Part shown: positions 44,565-53,742 of the stretch, piece after piece
Position numbering within the stretch: position 1 is the stretch's first letter
Layout of the letters: every line of letters begins with the position of its first letter
Assembly (NCBI RefSeq): GCF_029633825.1
Contig: NZ_CP090640.1
Span: 3,720,001-3,784,000, forward strand
Reading direction: 5' to 3'
Origin: Burkholderia contaminans
GTDB taxonomy: Bacteria > Pseudomonadota > Gammaproteobacteria > Burkholderiales > Burkholderiaceae
DNA length: 64,000 nt
Notes under the pieces: model-generated
The model's input: the letters and a program-made list of their open reading frames with translations, nothing else
What the model was told of the DNA's origin: nothing
Databases searched by the model: none
Made by a program: the position numbers and the translations under genes

Positions 44565-46253
44565 TCAGCGGCCGAGCATCGGCAGCTTCAGGCCGGCTTC
44601 GCGGGCCGTCTGCTGCGCGAGTTCGTAGCCGGCATCCGCATGGCGCATCACGCCCGTCGCCGGGTCGTTCAGAAGCACGCGGCCGAGACGCTCGTGCGCT
44701 TCGGCGGTGCCGTCGGCGACGATCACGACACCCGAGTGCTGCGAGAAGCCCATGCCGACGCCGCCGCCATGGTGCAGCGACACCCACGATGCGCCGCCTG
44801 CGGTGTTCAGCAGTGCGTTCAGGAGCGGCCAGTCGCTCACGGCGTCCGAACCGTCCTTCATCGCTTCCGTCTCGCGGTTCGGGCTCGCGACCGAACCGGT
44901 GTCGAGGTGGTCGCGGCCGATCACGATCGGGGCCTTCAGCTCGCCGTTCTTGACCATCTCGTTGAACGCCTGGCCGAGGCGATAGCGATCCTTCACGCCG
45001 ACCCAGCAGATCCGTGCCGGCAGGCCCTGGAACGCGATGCGCTCACGCGCCATGTCGAGCCAGTTGTGCAGGTGCGGATCGTCGGGGATCAGCTCCTTCA
45101 CCTTCTGGTCGGTCTTGTAGATGTCTTCCGGATCGCCCGACAGCGCGACCCAGCGGAACGGGCCCTTGCCTTCGCAGAACAGCGGGCGGATGTACGCCGG
45201 CACGAAGCCCGGGAAGTCGAATGCGTTCTCGACGCCCATTTCCAGCGCCATCTGGCGGATGTTGTTGCCGTAGTCGAGCGTCGCCGCGCCGCGTTCCTGC
45301 AGCGCGAGCATCGCGCGCACCTGGACGGCCATCGACTGCTTCGCGACCTTCACGATGCTCTGCGGATCGACCTTCTGCGCTTCGCGCCATTGCGCGACGG
45401 TCCAGCCTTGCGGCAGGTAGCCGTTGATCGGATCGTGCGCGCTCGTCTGGTCGGTCACGCAGTCCGGCGTGATGCCGCGCGTGACGAGTTCCGCGAACAC
45501 GTCGGCCGCGTTGCCGAGCAGGCCGATCGACACCGGCTTGCCGGTGCGCTTGGCTTCCTCGATCATGCCGAGCGCCTCGTCGAGCGTCGTCGCCTTCTTG
45601 TCGACGTAGCGCGTCTTCAGGCGGAAGTCGATGCGCGTCTCGTCGCATTCGACCGCGATCATCGAGAAACCGGCCATCGTCGCGGCCAGCGGCTGCGCGC
45701 CGCCCATGCCGCCCAGGCCGCCCGTCAGGATCCAGCGGCCCGACGGATCGCCGTTGAAGTGCTGGTTCGCGACCGAGAAGAACGTTTCATAGGTGCCCTG
45801 AACGATGCCCTGGCTGCCGATGTAGATCCAGCTGCCGGCCGTCATCTGGCCGTACATCATCAGGCCCTTGCGATCGAGCTCGTGGAAGTGATCCCAGTTC
45901 GCCCAGTGCGGCACGAGGTTCGAGTTCGCGAGCAGCACGCGCGGCGCATCCTTGTGCGTGCGGAACACACCGACCGGCTTGCCCGACTGGATCAGCAGCG
46001 TCTCGTTCTCTTCGAGATCCTTCAGCGACGCGAGGATCTGGTCGTAGCATTCCCAGTTGCGTGCTGCGCGGCCGATGCCGCCGTACACGACGAGCGCATG
46101 CGGATGCTCGGCGACTTCCGGGTCGAGGTTGTTCTGGATCATCCGGTAGGCCGCTTCGGCCAGCCAGGTCTTGCAGACTTTCTCGCTGCCGCGCGGCGCG
46201 CGGATCGTGCGCGTCGGATCGAGACGGGGATCGATGTGTTTCGGATGGTTCAT
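44565..46253 (-). CDS. hutU: Urocanate hydratase
   Basis: A 562-residue NAD+-dependent enzyme that hydrates urocanate to imidazolonepropionate. [63 protein letters not shown] (dinucleotide binding) and [21 protein letters not shown] near residue 500 are diagnostic. Length is standard. It is the third gene of hut, 39 bases after hutC. Confidence 0.98.
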   Translation of the reverse strand: MNHPKHIDPRLDPTRTIRAPRGSEKVCKTWLAEAAYRMIQNNLDPEVAEHPHALVVYGGIGRAARNWECYDQILASLKDLEENETLLIQSGKPVGVFRTHKDAPRVLLANSNLVPHWANWDHFHELDRKGLMMYGQMTAGSWIYIGSQGIVQGTYETFFSVANQHFNGDPSGRWILTGGLGGMGGAQPLAATMAGFSMIAVECDETRIDFRLKTRYVDKKATTLDEALGMIEEAKRTGKPVSIGLLGNAADVFAELVTRGITPDCVTDQTSAHDPINGYLPQGWTVAQWREAQKVDPQSIVKVAKQSMAVQVRAMLALQERGAATLDYGNNIRQMALEMGVENAFDFPGFVPAYIRPLFCEGKGPFRWVALSGDPEDIYKTDQKVKELIPDDPHLHNWLDMARERIAFQGLPARICWVGVKDRYRLGQAFNEMVKNGELKAPIVIGRDHLDTGSVASPNRETEAMKDGSDAVSDWPLLNALLNTAGGASWVSLHHGGGVGMGFSQHSGVVIVADGTAEAHERLGRVLLNDPATGVMRHADAGYELAQQTAREAGLKLPMLGR

Positions 46254-46292
46254 GACGACTGCTCCCGAAGGAAAATGAATATCAAATAGGAA

Positions 46293-46988
46293 TCAGAAAT
46301 GCCCGGTGAAGCGATAACGGCTGCCGGGATGCCACAAATTCGCCACCGAGGCGACGACGCCCTGCGACCAGGTGCGTCGATGTAAAACCAGACACGGCTC
46401 GACGTCGTCCATCCGCAGCTGCTCGCGCCGCTCCGGCGCCGGGGCCGCCGCTTCGATCCGGTACTCGACGCGCTGCAGCGGAGCCGCGCGCATCAGGTAC
46501 AGGTTCGGCGTCGTGTTCGTGAAATCCTGCTCGGCGTAATCCGGCGCGACCGCCGGATTCACCCATCGTTCTTCGAGCTGCACGGGCTCGTCATTCTCGA
46601 AGTGCAGCACCTGCGAATGAAACAGCTTCGTGCGCACGGCCACCTGCATCTCGTCGGCGAGCGCCTCGTCGGCGCGGATCGTGTCGAGGCCGAGCACGCT
46701 GGCGTGGTACGCATGCCCGCGTGCACCGACTTCCTCCGAGATGCTGCGGATCGCCACCAGCGTCGACTCGTACTTCGGCCGCGCGACGTAGGTGCCCGCC
46801 CCCTTCATGCGCGTGAGCACCTGCTCGGCCGTCAACTCGCGCAGCGCGCGGTTGACGGTCATGCGCGCCACCTTGAATTCGCGCGCCAGCTCGTTCTCGG
46901 ACGGCACCTGGTCGCCCTCCTCCCACTCGCCTGCGTGGATGCGGGCCAGGATGAAATCCTTGATCTCCTGGTAGACCGGCGCGCTCAT
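46293..46988 (-). CDS. hutC: Histidine utilization repressor
   Basis: A 231-residue GntR-family repressor of the HutC subgroup. The winged helix is YQEIKDFILARIHAGEWEEGDQVPSENELAREFKVARMTVNRALRELTAEQVLTRMKGAGTYVA, and the C-terminal UTRA effector domain (about 90-230) would bind urocanate, releasing DNA. The paired TGTCTAGACA palindromes at the hutH promoter are its likely operators, so it represses its own operon. It starts four bases after hutH. Confidence 0.95.
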   Translation of the reverse strand: MSAPVYQEIKDFILARIHAGEWEEGDQVPSENELAREFKVARMTVNRALRELTAEQVLTRMKGAGTYVARPKYESTLVAIRSISEEVGARGHAYHASVLGLDTIRADEALADEMQVAVRTKLFHSQVLHFENDEPVQLEERWVNPAVAPDYAEQDFTNTTPNLYLMRAAPLQRVEYRIEAAAPAPERREQLRMDDVEPCLVLHRRTWSQGVVASVANLWHPGSRYRFTGHF

Positions 46989-46992
46989 GGGC

Positions 46993-48516
46993 TTACTGTT
47001 CCGACGCGAACGAGAACGGCGCCACCTTCGCGAACGCGCGCTCGCCGACCAGCTTGGCGATCACGGCGATATCCGGTGCGAAGTAGTGGTCGAGCTCGTA
47101 GTGCGCAACCTTGCTGCGGATCGTTTCCATCACCGGCGCCAGCTTCGGGCTCGTGTGGTACGGCGCGCGCAGGTCGACGCCTTGTGCGGCGGCCAGCAGT
47201 TCGATCGCGAGGATGTGCTTCGTGTTGTCCGCGATGTCGGCGAGCTTGCGTGCGGCGAACGTCGCCATCGACACGTGGTCTTCCTGGTTCGCCGAGGTCG
47301 GCAGCGAGTCGACCGAGGCCGGGTGCGCGAGCGTCTTGTTTTCCGACGCGAGGGCGGCCGCCGTCACGTGGGCGATCATGAAGCCCGAGTTCACGCCGCC
47401 GTCCCGCACGAGGAACGGGGGCAGGCCCGACAGCGTCGCATCGATCAGCAGCGCGATGCGGCGTTCGGCCAGCGCGCCGATTTCCGCTGCGGCGAGCGCG
47501 AGGTTGTCGGCCGCGAACGCGACGGGTTCGGCGTGGAAGTTGCCGCCCGACAGCACTTCGCCGGTATCCGGGAAGATCAGCGGGTTGTCCGACACGGCGT
47601 TCGCTTCGACCAGCAGCACGTCGGCCGCATGGCGCATCTGGTCCAGGCACGCGCCCATCACCTGCGGCTGGCAGCGCAGGCTGTACGGGTCCTGCACCTT
47701 GTCGCAGTCGCGGTGCGACTGGTTGATCGGCGAGCCTTCGAGCAGGTCGCGATACGACGCGGCCGCGTCGATCTGGCCCTGGTGGCCGCGCAGTTCATGA
47801 ATGCGTGCGTCGAACGGCTTCACCGAGCCGGCAGCCGCGTCGACCGACAACGCGCCTGCGACGAGCGCGGTGCGGTACAGGTCTTCGATCGCGAACATGT
47901 TGTCGAGCGCCAGCGCGGTCGATGCCTGCGTGCCGTTCAGCAGCGCCAGGCCTTCCTTCGCCTGCAGCGTCAGCGGCGCGAGGCCGGCAACGCGCAGGCC
48001 GTCGAGTGCGCTTGCGCGCTCGCCGCGGATGAACACTTCGCCGACGCCCAGCAGCACGGCCGACATGTGCGCGAGCGGTGCCAGGTCGCCCGATGCGCCG
48101 ACCGAGCCCTTCACCGGGATCAGCGGCAGCACGTCCGCGTTGAACAGCGTGATCAGCGCGTCCATCACTTCGCGGCGGATGCCCGAGTGGCCGCGGCCGA
48201 GGCTCGACAGCTTCAGCGCCATCAGCAGGCGCACCGACGAGCGTGCCATCGGCTCGCCCACGCCGACCGCGTGCGACAGCACGAGGTTCTTCTGCAGCAG
48301 TTCGAGCTGGTCGTGCGGGATGTGCGTGCTGGCCAGGCGGCCGAAGCCCGTGTTGATGCCGTAGGCCGGCTCGCCCTTCGCGGCGATGTCGGCAACGGCC
48401 TTCGCGCCGGCGTCGATCTTCGCGAAGCTCGCCGGGTCGAGCTTGAGCTGCACGGATTCGCGAGCGATCTGGCGCAGTTGCGGGAGGGTCAGGTGGCCGG
48501 GGGTCAACGTAATCAT
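46993..48516 (-). CDS. hutH: Histidine ammonia-lyase
   Basis: A 507-residue enzyme that removes ammonia from histidine to form urocanate. The MIO cofactor is made from A141-S142-G143 in [26 protein letters not shown] holds the catalytic tyrosine-equivalent region, and [14 protein letters not shown] is invariant. The start at 48516 was chosen because [18 protein letters not shown] is the family N terminus and the second operator lies just upstream; an ATG 18 codons earlier would read through the operator. First gene of the hut operon. Confidence 0.97.
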   Translation of the reverse strand: MITLTPGHLTLPQLRQIARESVQLKLDPASFAKIDAGAKAVADIAAKGEPAYGINTGFGRLASTHIPHDQLELLQKNLVLSHAVGVGEPMARSSVRLLMALKLSSLGRGHSGIRREVMDALITLFNADVLPLIPVKGSVGASGDLAPLAHMSAVLLGVGEVFIRGERASALDGLRVAGLAPLTLQAKEGLALLNGTQASTALALDNMFAIEDLYRTALVAGALSVDAAAGSVKPFDARIHELRGHQGQIDAAASYRDLLEGSPINQSHRDCDKVQDPYSLRCQPQVMGACLDQMRHAADVLLVEANAVSDNPLIFPDTGEVLSGGNFHAEPVAFAADNLALAAAEIGALAERRIALLIDATLSGLPPFLVRDGGVNSGFMIAHVTAAALASENKTLAHPASVDSLPTSANQEDHVSMATFAARKLADIADNTKHILAIELLAAAQGVDLRAPYHTSPKLAPVMETIRSKVAHYELDHYFAPDIAVIAKLVGERAFAKVAPFSFASEQ

Positions 48517-48527
48517 GTGAGCAATCC

Positions 48528-48537
48528 TGTCTAGACA
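48528..48537. promoter_or_regulatory. HutC operator, downstream copy
   Basis: TGTCTAGACA, a perfect 10-bp palindrome, about 12 bases before the hutH start and just after the expected transcription start. Confidence 0.8.
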
Positions 48538-48554
48538 AGTTCGGAATGGATTGA

Positions 48555-48583
48555 AGTGTAGCCACGCCAACTTGTCTAGACAA
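48555..48583 (-). promoter_or_regulatory. hutH promoter
   Basis: On the minus strand TTGTCT, a 17-base spacer and TACACT. The -35 hexamer is the first half of the upstream palindrome, so bound HutC would block polymerase. Confidence 0.8.
48572..48583. promoter_or_regulatory. HutC operator, upstream copy
   Basis: TTGTCTAGACAA, a perfect 12-bp palindrome sharing TGTCTAGACA with the downstream copy; centres are 45 bases apart. Confidence 0.82.
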
Positions 48584-48730
48584 CCCGTATTTCACTGATT
48601 TCGACTCGGGAGTTTCCCTGATGCCCGGCACGGGCCGCCGGCTCGGCCCGCGTGATCCGGCGCTTAACACGCGTTGCAATTATTTTATTTTTGGCAACGT
48701 CCGGATCATCGTCCGCCGTGGGGGACCGCC

Positions 48731-49078
48731 ATGCCCTTCCCATCACGATTCGCCGCCCCGCTCGGCCGCCCCTTGCCGTTCGCCGCGTGCGTACTCGCGC
48801 GCGGCGCGTCGCTGGCCGCGAAGCCGGCCGACCGGCGGATCGTCGGCACGCCGCAATCGTCGGAAACCTACCGGTGCATGCTGCGCAAGGGCGATCCGCC
48901 GTTCAAGACGCTCGTCGGCGGCGTGCTCGTGCAGTTGATGAAGCGCGGCGAGATCGACGCGCTGTGCGACCAGCGGTTCACGAAGCCGGTGCCGCCGAAG
49001 GGGCTGTCGTTCGACTTCGCGATGAGCGACGTGATCGATGCGCGCCATGCGGCGCCGAACGACGCGCCGCTCGAGTGA
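48731..49078 (+). pseudogene. Remnant of a glutamate/aspartate ABC-transporter binding protein
   Basis: A 115-codon ORF whose last 75 residues look like the C-terminal end of GltI-type periplasmic binding proteins: IVGTPQSSETYRCMLRKGDPPFK, then GEIDALCDQRFTKPVPPKGLSFDFAMSD. The front is only a hydrophobic, signal-like piece (FAAPLGRPLPFAACVLARGASLA). Intact proteins are about 300 residues, so some 200 internal residues including most of the ligand-binding lobes are missing. No permease or ATPase genes lie beside it. It is probably a decayed gene with an internal deletion; a short secreted protein cannot be fully excluded. Confidence 0.65.
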
Positions 49079-49099
49079 GCGCCGCGCACCGACCGCGGC

Positions 49100-49854
49100 T
49101 CACGCACGCGTCCATGCGACGCACGCCGCATAGCCGGGCGCCGCGTCGAACCACGCCGCATCGAACGCCGCGACGCCGGCGGCGGGCGCGGCCGGCTCGA
49201 CGATCGTCGTCGCGGGGTCGCGCCATCGCGCGGCGGCATGACCGCGAACGCGCTCAGCCCGCCGACGATGCCCGTGCCGAGCGCCTTGAGCAGCGCCTCC
49301 TTCGCACACCAGACGCGCATGAATGCGCCGGCGCGCATGTCAAGCGGCAGGCTGTCGAGATAGGCGGCCTCGGCCGGCGCGCAAACTTCGCGCGTCAGCG
49401 CGCGCCAGTCGGTCGCGCGGTTGCAGCGCTCGATATCGACGCCCACGCGGCCGCCGGGAGCCCACGCAAGCAGCGCATGGTCGCCCGCGTGCGACACGTT
49501 GAAGTCGAGCGAGGCACGATGAGCACCGTCCAGCGACGGTCGCCCCGAGGCGTCGACGACGATCGCCACCGCCTGCGGCGCGATGCCGAGGGCCGTGCCG
49601 AGCACGTCGCGCAGTGCGGCACGCGTCGCGGCGCTGCGCACCGCATCCTCATGCCGCATGAAGCGCGCGGCCCGCGCGCGCTCGTCATCGCTGAGTGCCG
49701 CATATGCGGGCGACGCAAGCGGCAAGCGCCAGTCGAAATCGACGCGCGCGATCTGCACGCCGGCGCGCGACGCGGCGAGCGGCGCGTCGAGCCGCTGCAT
49801 GCGCCAGGCGCGGGGAATGTCGGACGGAGAAGCGGAATCGAGCGGGACGGGCAT
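49100..49854 (-). pseudogene. 4'-phosphopantetheinyl transferase, frameshifted
   Basis: An Sfp-type enzyme that would load carrier proteins. The first frame, from 49854, has ARAARFMRHEDAVRSAATRAALRDVLG, the acyl-carrier/CoA segment LDFNVSHAGDHALLAWAPGGRVGVDIE and the catalytic FMRVWCAKEALLKALGTGI, then LSAFAV. After about base 49245 the frame loses sense (arginine/serine runs) while another frame continues with a believable C terminus, WRDPATTIVEP then FDAAWFDAAPGYAACVAW, ending at 49100. The change corresponds to a one-base loss (or a two-base gain) near 49225-49250. The core motifs precede the shift. It may be a real mutation or a sequencing error. No carrier-protein or synthase gene is nearby. 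Confidence 0.75.
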
Positions 49855-50012
49855 CGACGTGCGGCGGCGGTGGAAGGAAACGTCCGATGTTAATCGATCA
49901 GGCGGCATGGCGAACCGTTACGGCCCGCCGGCGTCGATGCTGCCGGCACTAAACGCAACGCTGACGCTCGTTGTGCTCGCGGCAGGCACCGGCGCGTGAC
50001 GCGGCCGCCCGC

Positions 50013-51053
50013 TCAACCGTTCGCGGCAGCGCCCGGCACGCCGCTGCGGGGCCCCCGCCCGCGCGATGCCGGGTGAAGCGCATGCACTTTGCCCGGCGCA
50101 TCGGCCGGCAGCACGCCGTGCTGCAGCCAGTAGAGCGCGAGCGGCCACAGTGTTTCGGTGAAGCGGCTGTGGAAAAACGCGAAATGGCCGATCGCGTCGA
50201 CGCCGATGTCGGCCGGCGCGATCCGCAGATGCGTGACGTCGCTGCCCGTGTAGTAGCCGAGCAGCCGCTCGATCGCCTCGACCGTGCCGAACCCGTCGTC
50301 GTCGAGACCGATCGCGAGCATCGGCGCCGACAACCCCGCGAAGCGGGCCGGCAACGCGGCGCGGGTCGCGGCGGGTTCGGCGAGCGGGCCGCTCGTATAG
50401 CCCTCCTCGAACCGCGCCTGCGAGCGGACCCACGACAACGCGACGCCGCGCGGCGTGTCCTCCATCCAGCCGAGCCGCTTCGCGGGCACGTAGCCGAACA
50501 CGGCCGCGAGCACCGGCATCGCGACGTGCCACTTCCACCACATGCGCCGCCGCTCGGCCGGCCGGTAATCGCGCCAGTACGCATACTGCGCGCCGACCGT
50601 CACCGCATGCCGCACGTGGACGTTCGATGCGGCGAGCCCGAGCGCGAACCCGCCGATGCTGTGCGCGACGACGTCGATCGGCTGGCCCGGAAACGCGTCG
50701 CGTACGTAGTGCAGCGCGGCTTCGCAATCGAGCCGCCCCCAGTCGAGCCAGTTCGCGCGCAGCTTCGCGAGCTGCGCCGGGCGCGACCCGCCGATGCCGC
50801 GATAGTCGTAGACGAGCACGTCGCGCCCGTGCGCGAACAGCCAGGCCGCAAAACGAAAGTAGTAGTCGCAACGCACCGACGTCGCGCAATTGACGACCGT
50901 CACGGGGCGCGTGACACCACCGCCGCGATGGCGCCATACATGGCCGCGCAATGCGTAGCCGTCGGCCGCGCGCAGCGTCACCGGCTCGGGAGGCAATGCG
51001 TCCGCCGCGCGGGTGGCCTGCGTCATTTCACTGCCTTCGTTCGAAATCGTCAT
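50013..51053 (-). CDS. Alpha/beta-fold hydrolase
   Basis: A 346-residue hydrolase. RPVTVVNCATSVRCDYYFRFAAWLFAHGRDVLVYDYRGIGGSRP holds the oxyanion loop and strand-5 approach; the nucleophile serine is in IDVVAHSIGGFALG (AHSIG instead of GxSxG); candidate acid and histidine lie in LAIGLDDDGFGTVEAIERLLGYY and VDAIGHFAFFHSRF. The set matches the COG4757-like predicted hydrolases. No signal peptide. Substrate unknown. It is divergent from a GcvA-type LysR gene. A start nine codons later (MTQATR) is possible. Confidence 0.82.
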   Translation of the reverse strand: MTISNEGSEMTQATRAADALPPEPVTLRAADGYALRGHVWRHRGGGVTRPVTVVNCATSVRCDYYFRFAAWLFAHGRDVLVYDYRGIGGSRPAQLAKLRANWLDWGRLDCEAALHYVRDAFPGQPIDVVAHSIGGFALGLAASNVHVRHAVTVGAQYAYWRDYRPAERRRMWWKWHVAMPVLAAVFGYVPAKRLGWMEDTPRGVALSWVRSQARFEEGYTSGPLAEPAATRAALPARFAGLSAPMLAIGLDDDGFGTVEAIERLLGYYTGSDVTHLRIAPADIGVDAIGHFAFFHSRFTETLWPLALYWLQHGVLPADAPGKVHALHPASRGRGPRSGVPGAAANG

Positions 51054-51251
51054 CGTGTCTCCGGTCCCATGCTTCGCGGTCCGTCCGGGTCAGCGCCGCG
51101 GTGCCCGCTCGTGCTTTGCGGCCGGCCAACGTGTCAACGGACGAGCGCCTGCTCCCGCGCCGTCCTTCACCGCCCGCACCAGCCTCCATTGAACTTGACG
51201 CGCCCCGCGTTCTCAACCAATCTTGCTGCTCCGTTCGCATGAGTCACGCGC

Positions 51252-52193
51252 ATGTCAACGCCGCTCGTCCGTCTTCCGTCGCTCGATCTCGTCCGCGGTT
51301 TCGTCGCCGTCGGCCGCCGCATGAGCATCACGCTGGCCGCGCAGGACCTCTGCGTCACGCAATCGGCGGTGAGCCGCCAGGTGCACGCGCTCGAAGCGCA
51401 CCTCGGCGTCGCGTTGCTGCAGCGCGGCTACCGGAAGATCGCGTTCACGCCGGAAGGCGAGCGGCTGTTTCGCGTCGCGGATGCGGCACTGCACGGGCTG
51501 CAGGACACCGTCGCGTCGCTCGCGGCCACGCGCGAGCGCCAGCCCGTCACGATCACCGCGAGCATCGGCGTCACCGCGCTGTGGCTGCTGCCGCGGCTCG
51601 GGCGGCTGCAGGCGCGCCTGCCGGAGATCGACCTGCGCGTCGCCGCGAACGACAAGGTACTCGATTTGCGCGCCGAAGGCATCGACCTCGGCATCCGCTA
51701 TTGTCCGCGCGAGCGCGCGCCGGCCGGCGCGCTGCGGCTGTTCGACGAGATCGTCGTGCCGGTCGCCCATCCTGCGCTCGCGGCACGGCCCGTCACGAAC
51801 GCGGCCGCGATCGCCGACCACGTGCTGCTCGAATTCGACGGGCCGCCGCAGCCGCAATTGCAGTGGCGCACGCAACTGCACGCGGCTGGGCTCGGCGACG
51901 CGCGCCCGAAAGGCGTGCTGCGCTTCAACCAGTACGACCAGGTGATCCAGGCCGCGATCGCGGGCCAGGGCGTCGCGCTCGGCCGGCTCGCGCTCGTCGC
52001 GCCGATGCTCGCGGACGGGCGGCTCGCGGTGCTCGGTCCGCACACGCAGGCGCTGTCGGATGTGTACGGCTACTGGCTGTTCCAGCACGATCCGGCCCCG
52101 CGCCGCGAAGTCGCCGAGGTCCGCGACTGGATGCTCGCCGAAGCAGCCGAATGCGACACCGCGATGCGTGTGCACGACACGGTGTCGGCGTAA
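51252..52193 (+). CDS. LysR-family regulator, GcvA-like
   Basis: A 313-residue LTTR. The winged helix LPSLDLVRGFVAVGRRMSITLAAQDLCVTQSAVSRQVHALEAHLGVALLQRGYRKIAFTPEGE and the effector domain with LRVAANDKVLDLRAEGIDLGIRYCPRERAPAGALRLFDEIVVPVAHP are typical of the GcvA group. It could control the divergent hydrolase gene, the MFS gene 187 bases downstream, or both; the 198-base gap to the hydrolase shows no obvious T-N11-A dyad that I can defend. Confidence 0.9.
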   Translation: MSTPLVRLPSLDLVRGFVAVGRRMSITLAAQDLCVTQSAVSRQVHALEAHLGVALLQRGYRKIAFTPEGERLFRVADAALHGLQDTVASLAATRERQPVTITASIGVTALWLLPRLGRLQARLPEIDLRVAANDKVLDLRAEGIDLGIRYCPRERAPAGALRLFDEIVVPVAHPALAARPVTNAAAIADHVLLEFDGPPQPQLQWRTQLHAAGLGDARPKGVLRFNQYDQVIQAAIAGQGVALGRLALVAPMLADGRLAVLGPHTQALSDVYGYWLFQHDPAPRREVAEVRDWMLAEAAECDTAMRVHDTVSA

Positions 52194-52380
52194 GCCGGCG
52201 CCGCCTTTGCGAATTACCCTGCCCCCCTGCCGGGCGCTCCCGCCCCCTCCACGCGCACCGCTTCGCATTCCCGATATGCATGCCAACCTGACCGAATGAT
52301 CGCTTGAGCGGCAACGAGCCCGATCGTCTAATCGGATCGAGCGCGGCCGTCTTGCCGCGCGCCTTCATCCGGAGACACGC

Positions 52381-53607
52381 ATGACCCCGATCGAGCAGGA
52401 AGTCCGTCGCCGCTGGCTGCCCGTCCTGGCCGGCGGCCTGATCATGGGCGCCGCGCTCGGCATCCGCCACGTGCAGGGCCTGTTCCTTGCGCCGGTGTCG
52501 CTCGACCACGGCTGGTCGCGCGAAGCGTTCGGGCTCGCCCTGGCGCTGCAGAACCTGATCTGGGGCGTCGCGCAGCCGTTCACCGGGATGGTCGCCGATC
52601 GCTTCGGCTCGCTGCGCGTGATCGTCGCCGGGATGCTGCTGTATGCGGCCGGGCTCGTCACGATGGCGCACGCGGCGACGACCGGCATGTTCACGGTCGG
52701 CGCCGGGCTCGTGATCGGCATCGCACTGTCGGGCTCGGCGTTCGCGTCGATCTATGGCGCGCTGAGCCGCCTGTTTCCGCCCGACCGGCGCGGCTGGGCG
52801 CTCGGCGTCGCGGGCGCGATCGGCGGGCTCGGCCAGTTCTGCATGGTGCCCGTCGCGCAGGCGTTGATCGGCGATATCGGCTGGCGGCATGCGTTCATCG
52901 CGCTGGCGCTCGTCGCGGCGCTGCTTGCACCGCTCGCCGTACTGCTGCGCGACCGGCCCGCGCAGTCTGCCGCCACCGGCCCCGACCAGTCGATCGGCGA
53001 AGCCGTGCGCGAGGCGTTCGCGCATCGCGGCTTCTGGCTGCTGAACGCGGGTTTCTTCGCGTGCGGCTTTCAGCTCGCGTTCGTCGCGACGCATCTTCCC
53101 GCCTACCTGCTCGACCATGGGCTGCCGGCAGGCCACGCGAGCGTCGCGCTCGCGCTGATCGCGCTGACCAACGTCGCCGGCACCTATGCGTGCGGCCATC
53201 TCGGCGGGCTGCTGCGGCGCAAGTACGTGCTGTCGGTGCTGTACCTCGTGCGTGCACTCACGATGGCCGCGTTCGTCGCAGCGCCGCTGTCGCCCGCGAG
53301 CGTCTACGTGTTCGCGGCAGTGATGGGATTCACGTGGCTCGGCACCGTGCCGCTGACGAACGGCGTGATCTCGCAGATGTTCGGCGTGCGCTACATCGCG
53401 ACGCTGTTCGGTTTCGTGTTCTTCGGGCACCAGCTCGGCAGCTTCTTCGGCGTCTGGCTCGGCGCGGTGGTGTACGACGCGACGCACTCGTACATGCCGC
53501 TGTGGATCGGCTCGATCGCACTCGGCATACTCGCGGCGTTGCTGCACCTGCCGATCAACGATGCGCGCGTCGCACGCCCGGCATCGGGCAACGCGGCATG
53601 GGCATGA
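52381..53607 (+). CDS. MFS transporter (MCT/oxalate-formate type)
   Basis: A 408-residue inner membrane carrier with 12 helices. WLPVLAGGLIMGAALGIRHVQGLFLAPVSLDHGWSREAFGLALALQNLIWGVAQPFTGMVADRFGSLRVI is characteristic of the monocarboxylate/OxlT-like group; the repeated signature occurs after helix 7-8 (GTYACGHLGGLLRRKYVL). The substrate may be a carboxylate. Ribosome site CGGAGAC lies upstream. Its stop codon overlaps the start of a 38-codon ORF. The LysR gene upstream is its likely regulator. Confidence 0.9.
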   Translation: MTPIEQEVRRRWLPVLAGGLIMGAALGIRHVQGLFLAPVSLDHGWSREAFGLALALQNLIWGVAQPFTGMVADRFGSLRVIVAGMLLYAAGLVTMAHAATTGMFTVGAGLVIGIALSGSAFASIYGALSRLFPPDRRGWALGVAGAIGGLGQFCMVPVAQALIGDIGWRHAFIALALVAALLAPLAVLLRDRPAQSAATGPDQSIGEAVREAFAHRGFWLLNAGFFACGFQLAFVATHLPAYLLDHGLPAGHASVALALIALTNVAGTYACGHLGGLLRRKYVLSVLYLVRALTMAAFVAAPLSPASVYVFAAVMGFTWLGTVPLTNGVISQMFGVRYIATLFGFVFFGHQLGSFFGVWLGAVVYDATHSYMPLWIGSIALGILAALLHLPINDARVARPASGNAAWA

Positions 53608-53720
53608 TCCGCGCGGCGCTGGTCGCCGGCACGCTCGCATTCGTCGCGTGGTGCGGTGCGGCCTATTTCAGTTCGGACGTCGCGTACGCGCTGCTCGAAC
53701 ACGTCGCGTTCTGCAATTGA
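53604..53720 (+). CDS. Small single-helix membrane protein coupled to the MFS gene
   Basis: A 38-codon ORF beginning at the ATGA that ends the MFS gene (an ATG two codons earlier is also in frame). MIRAALVAGTLAFVAWCGAAY is one hydrophobic helix with a positive N terminus, followed by a short tail ending in VAFCN with a cysteine near the end. The overlap suggests translational coupling. I do not recognise a family. It may be a regulator or stabiliser of the transporter, or a chance ORF. Confidence 0.5.
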   Translation: MIRAALVAGTLAFVAWCGAAYFSSDVAYALLEHVAFCN

Positions 53721-53742
53721 GGCCGCAAACCGGGCCGTGCGG

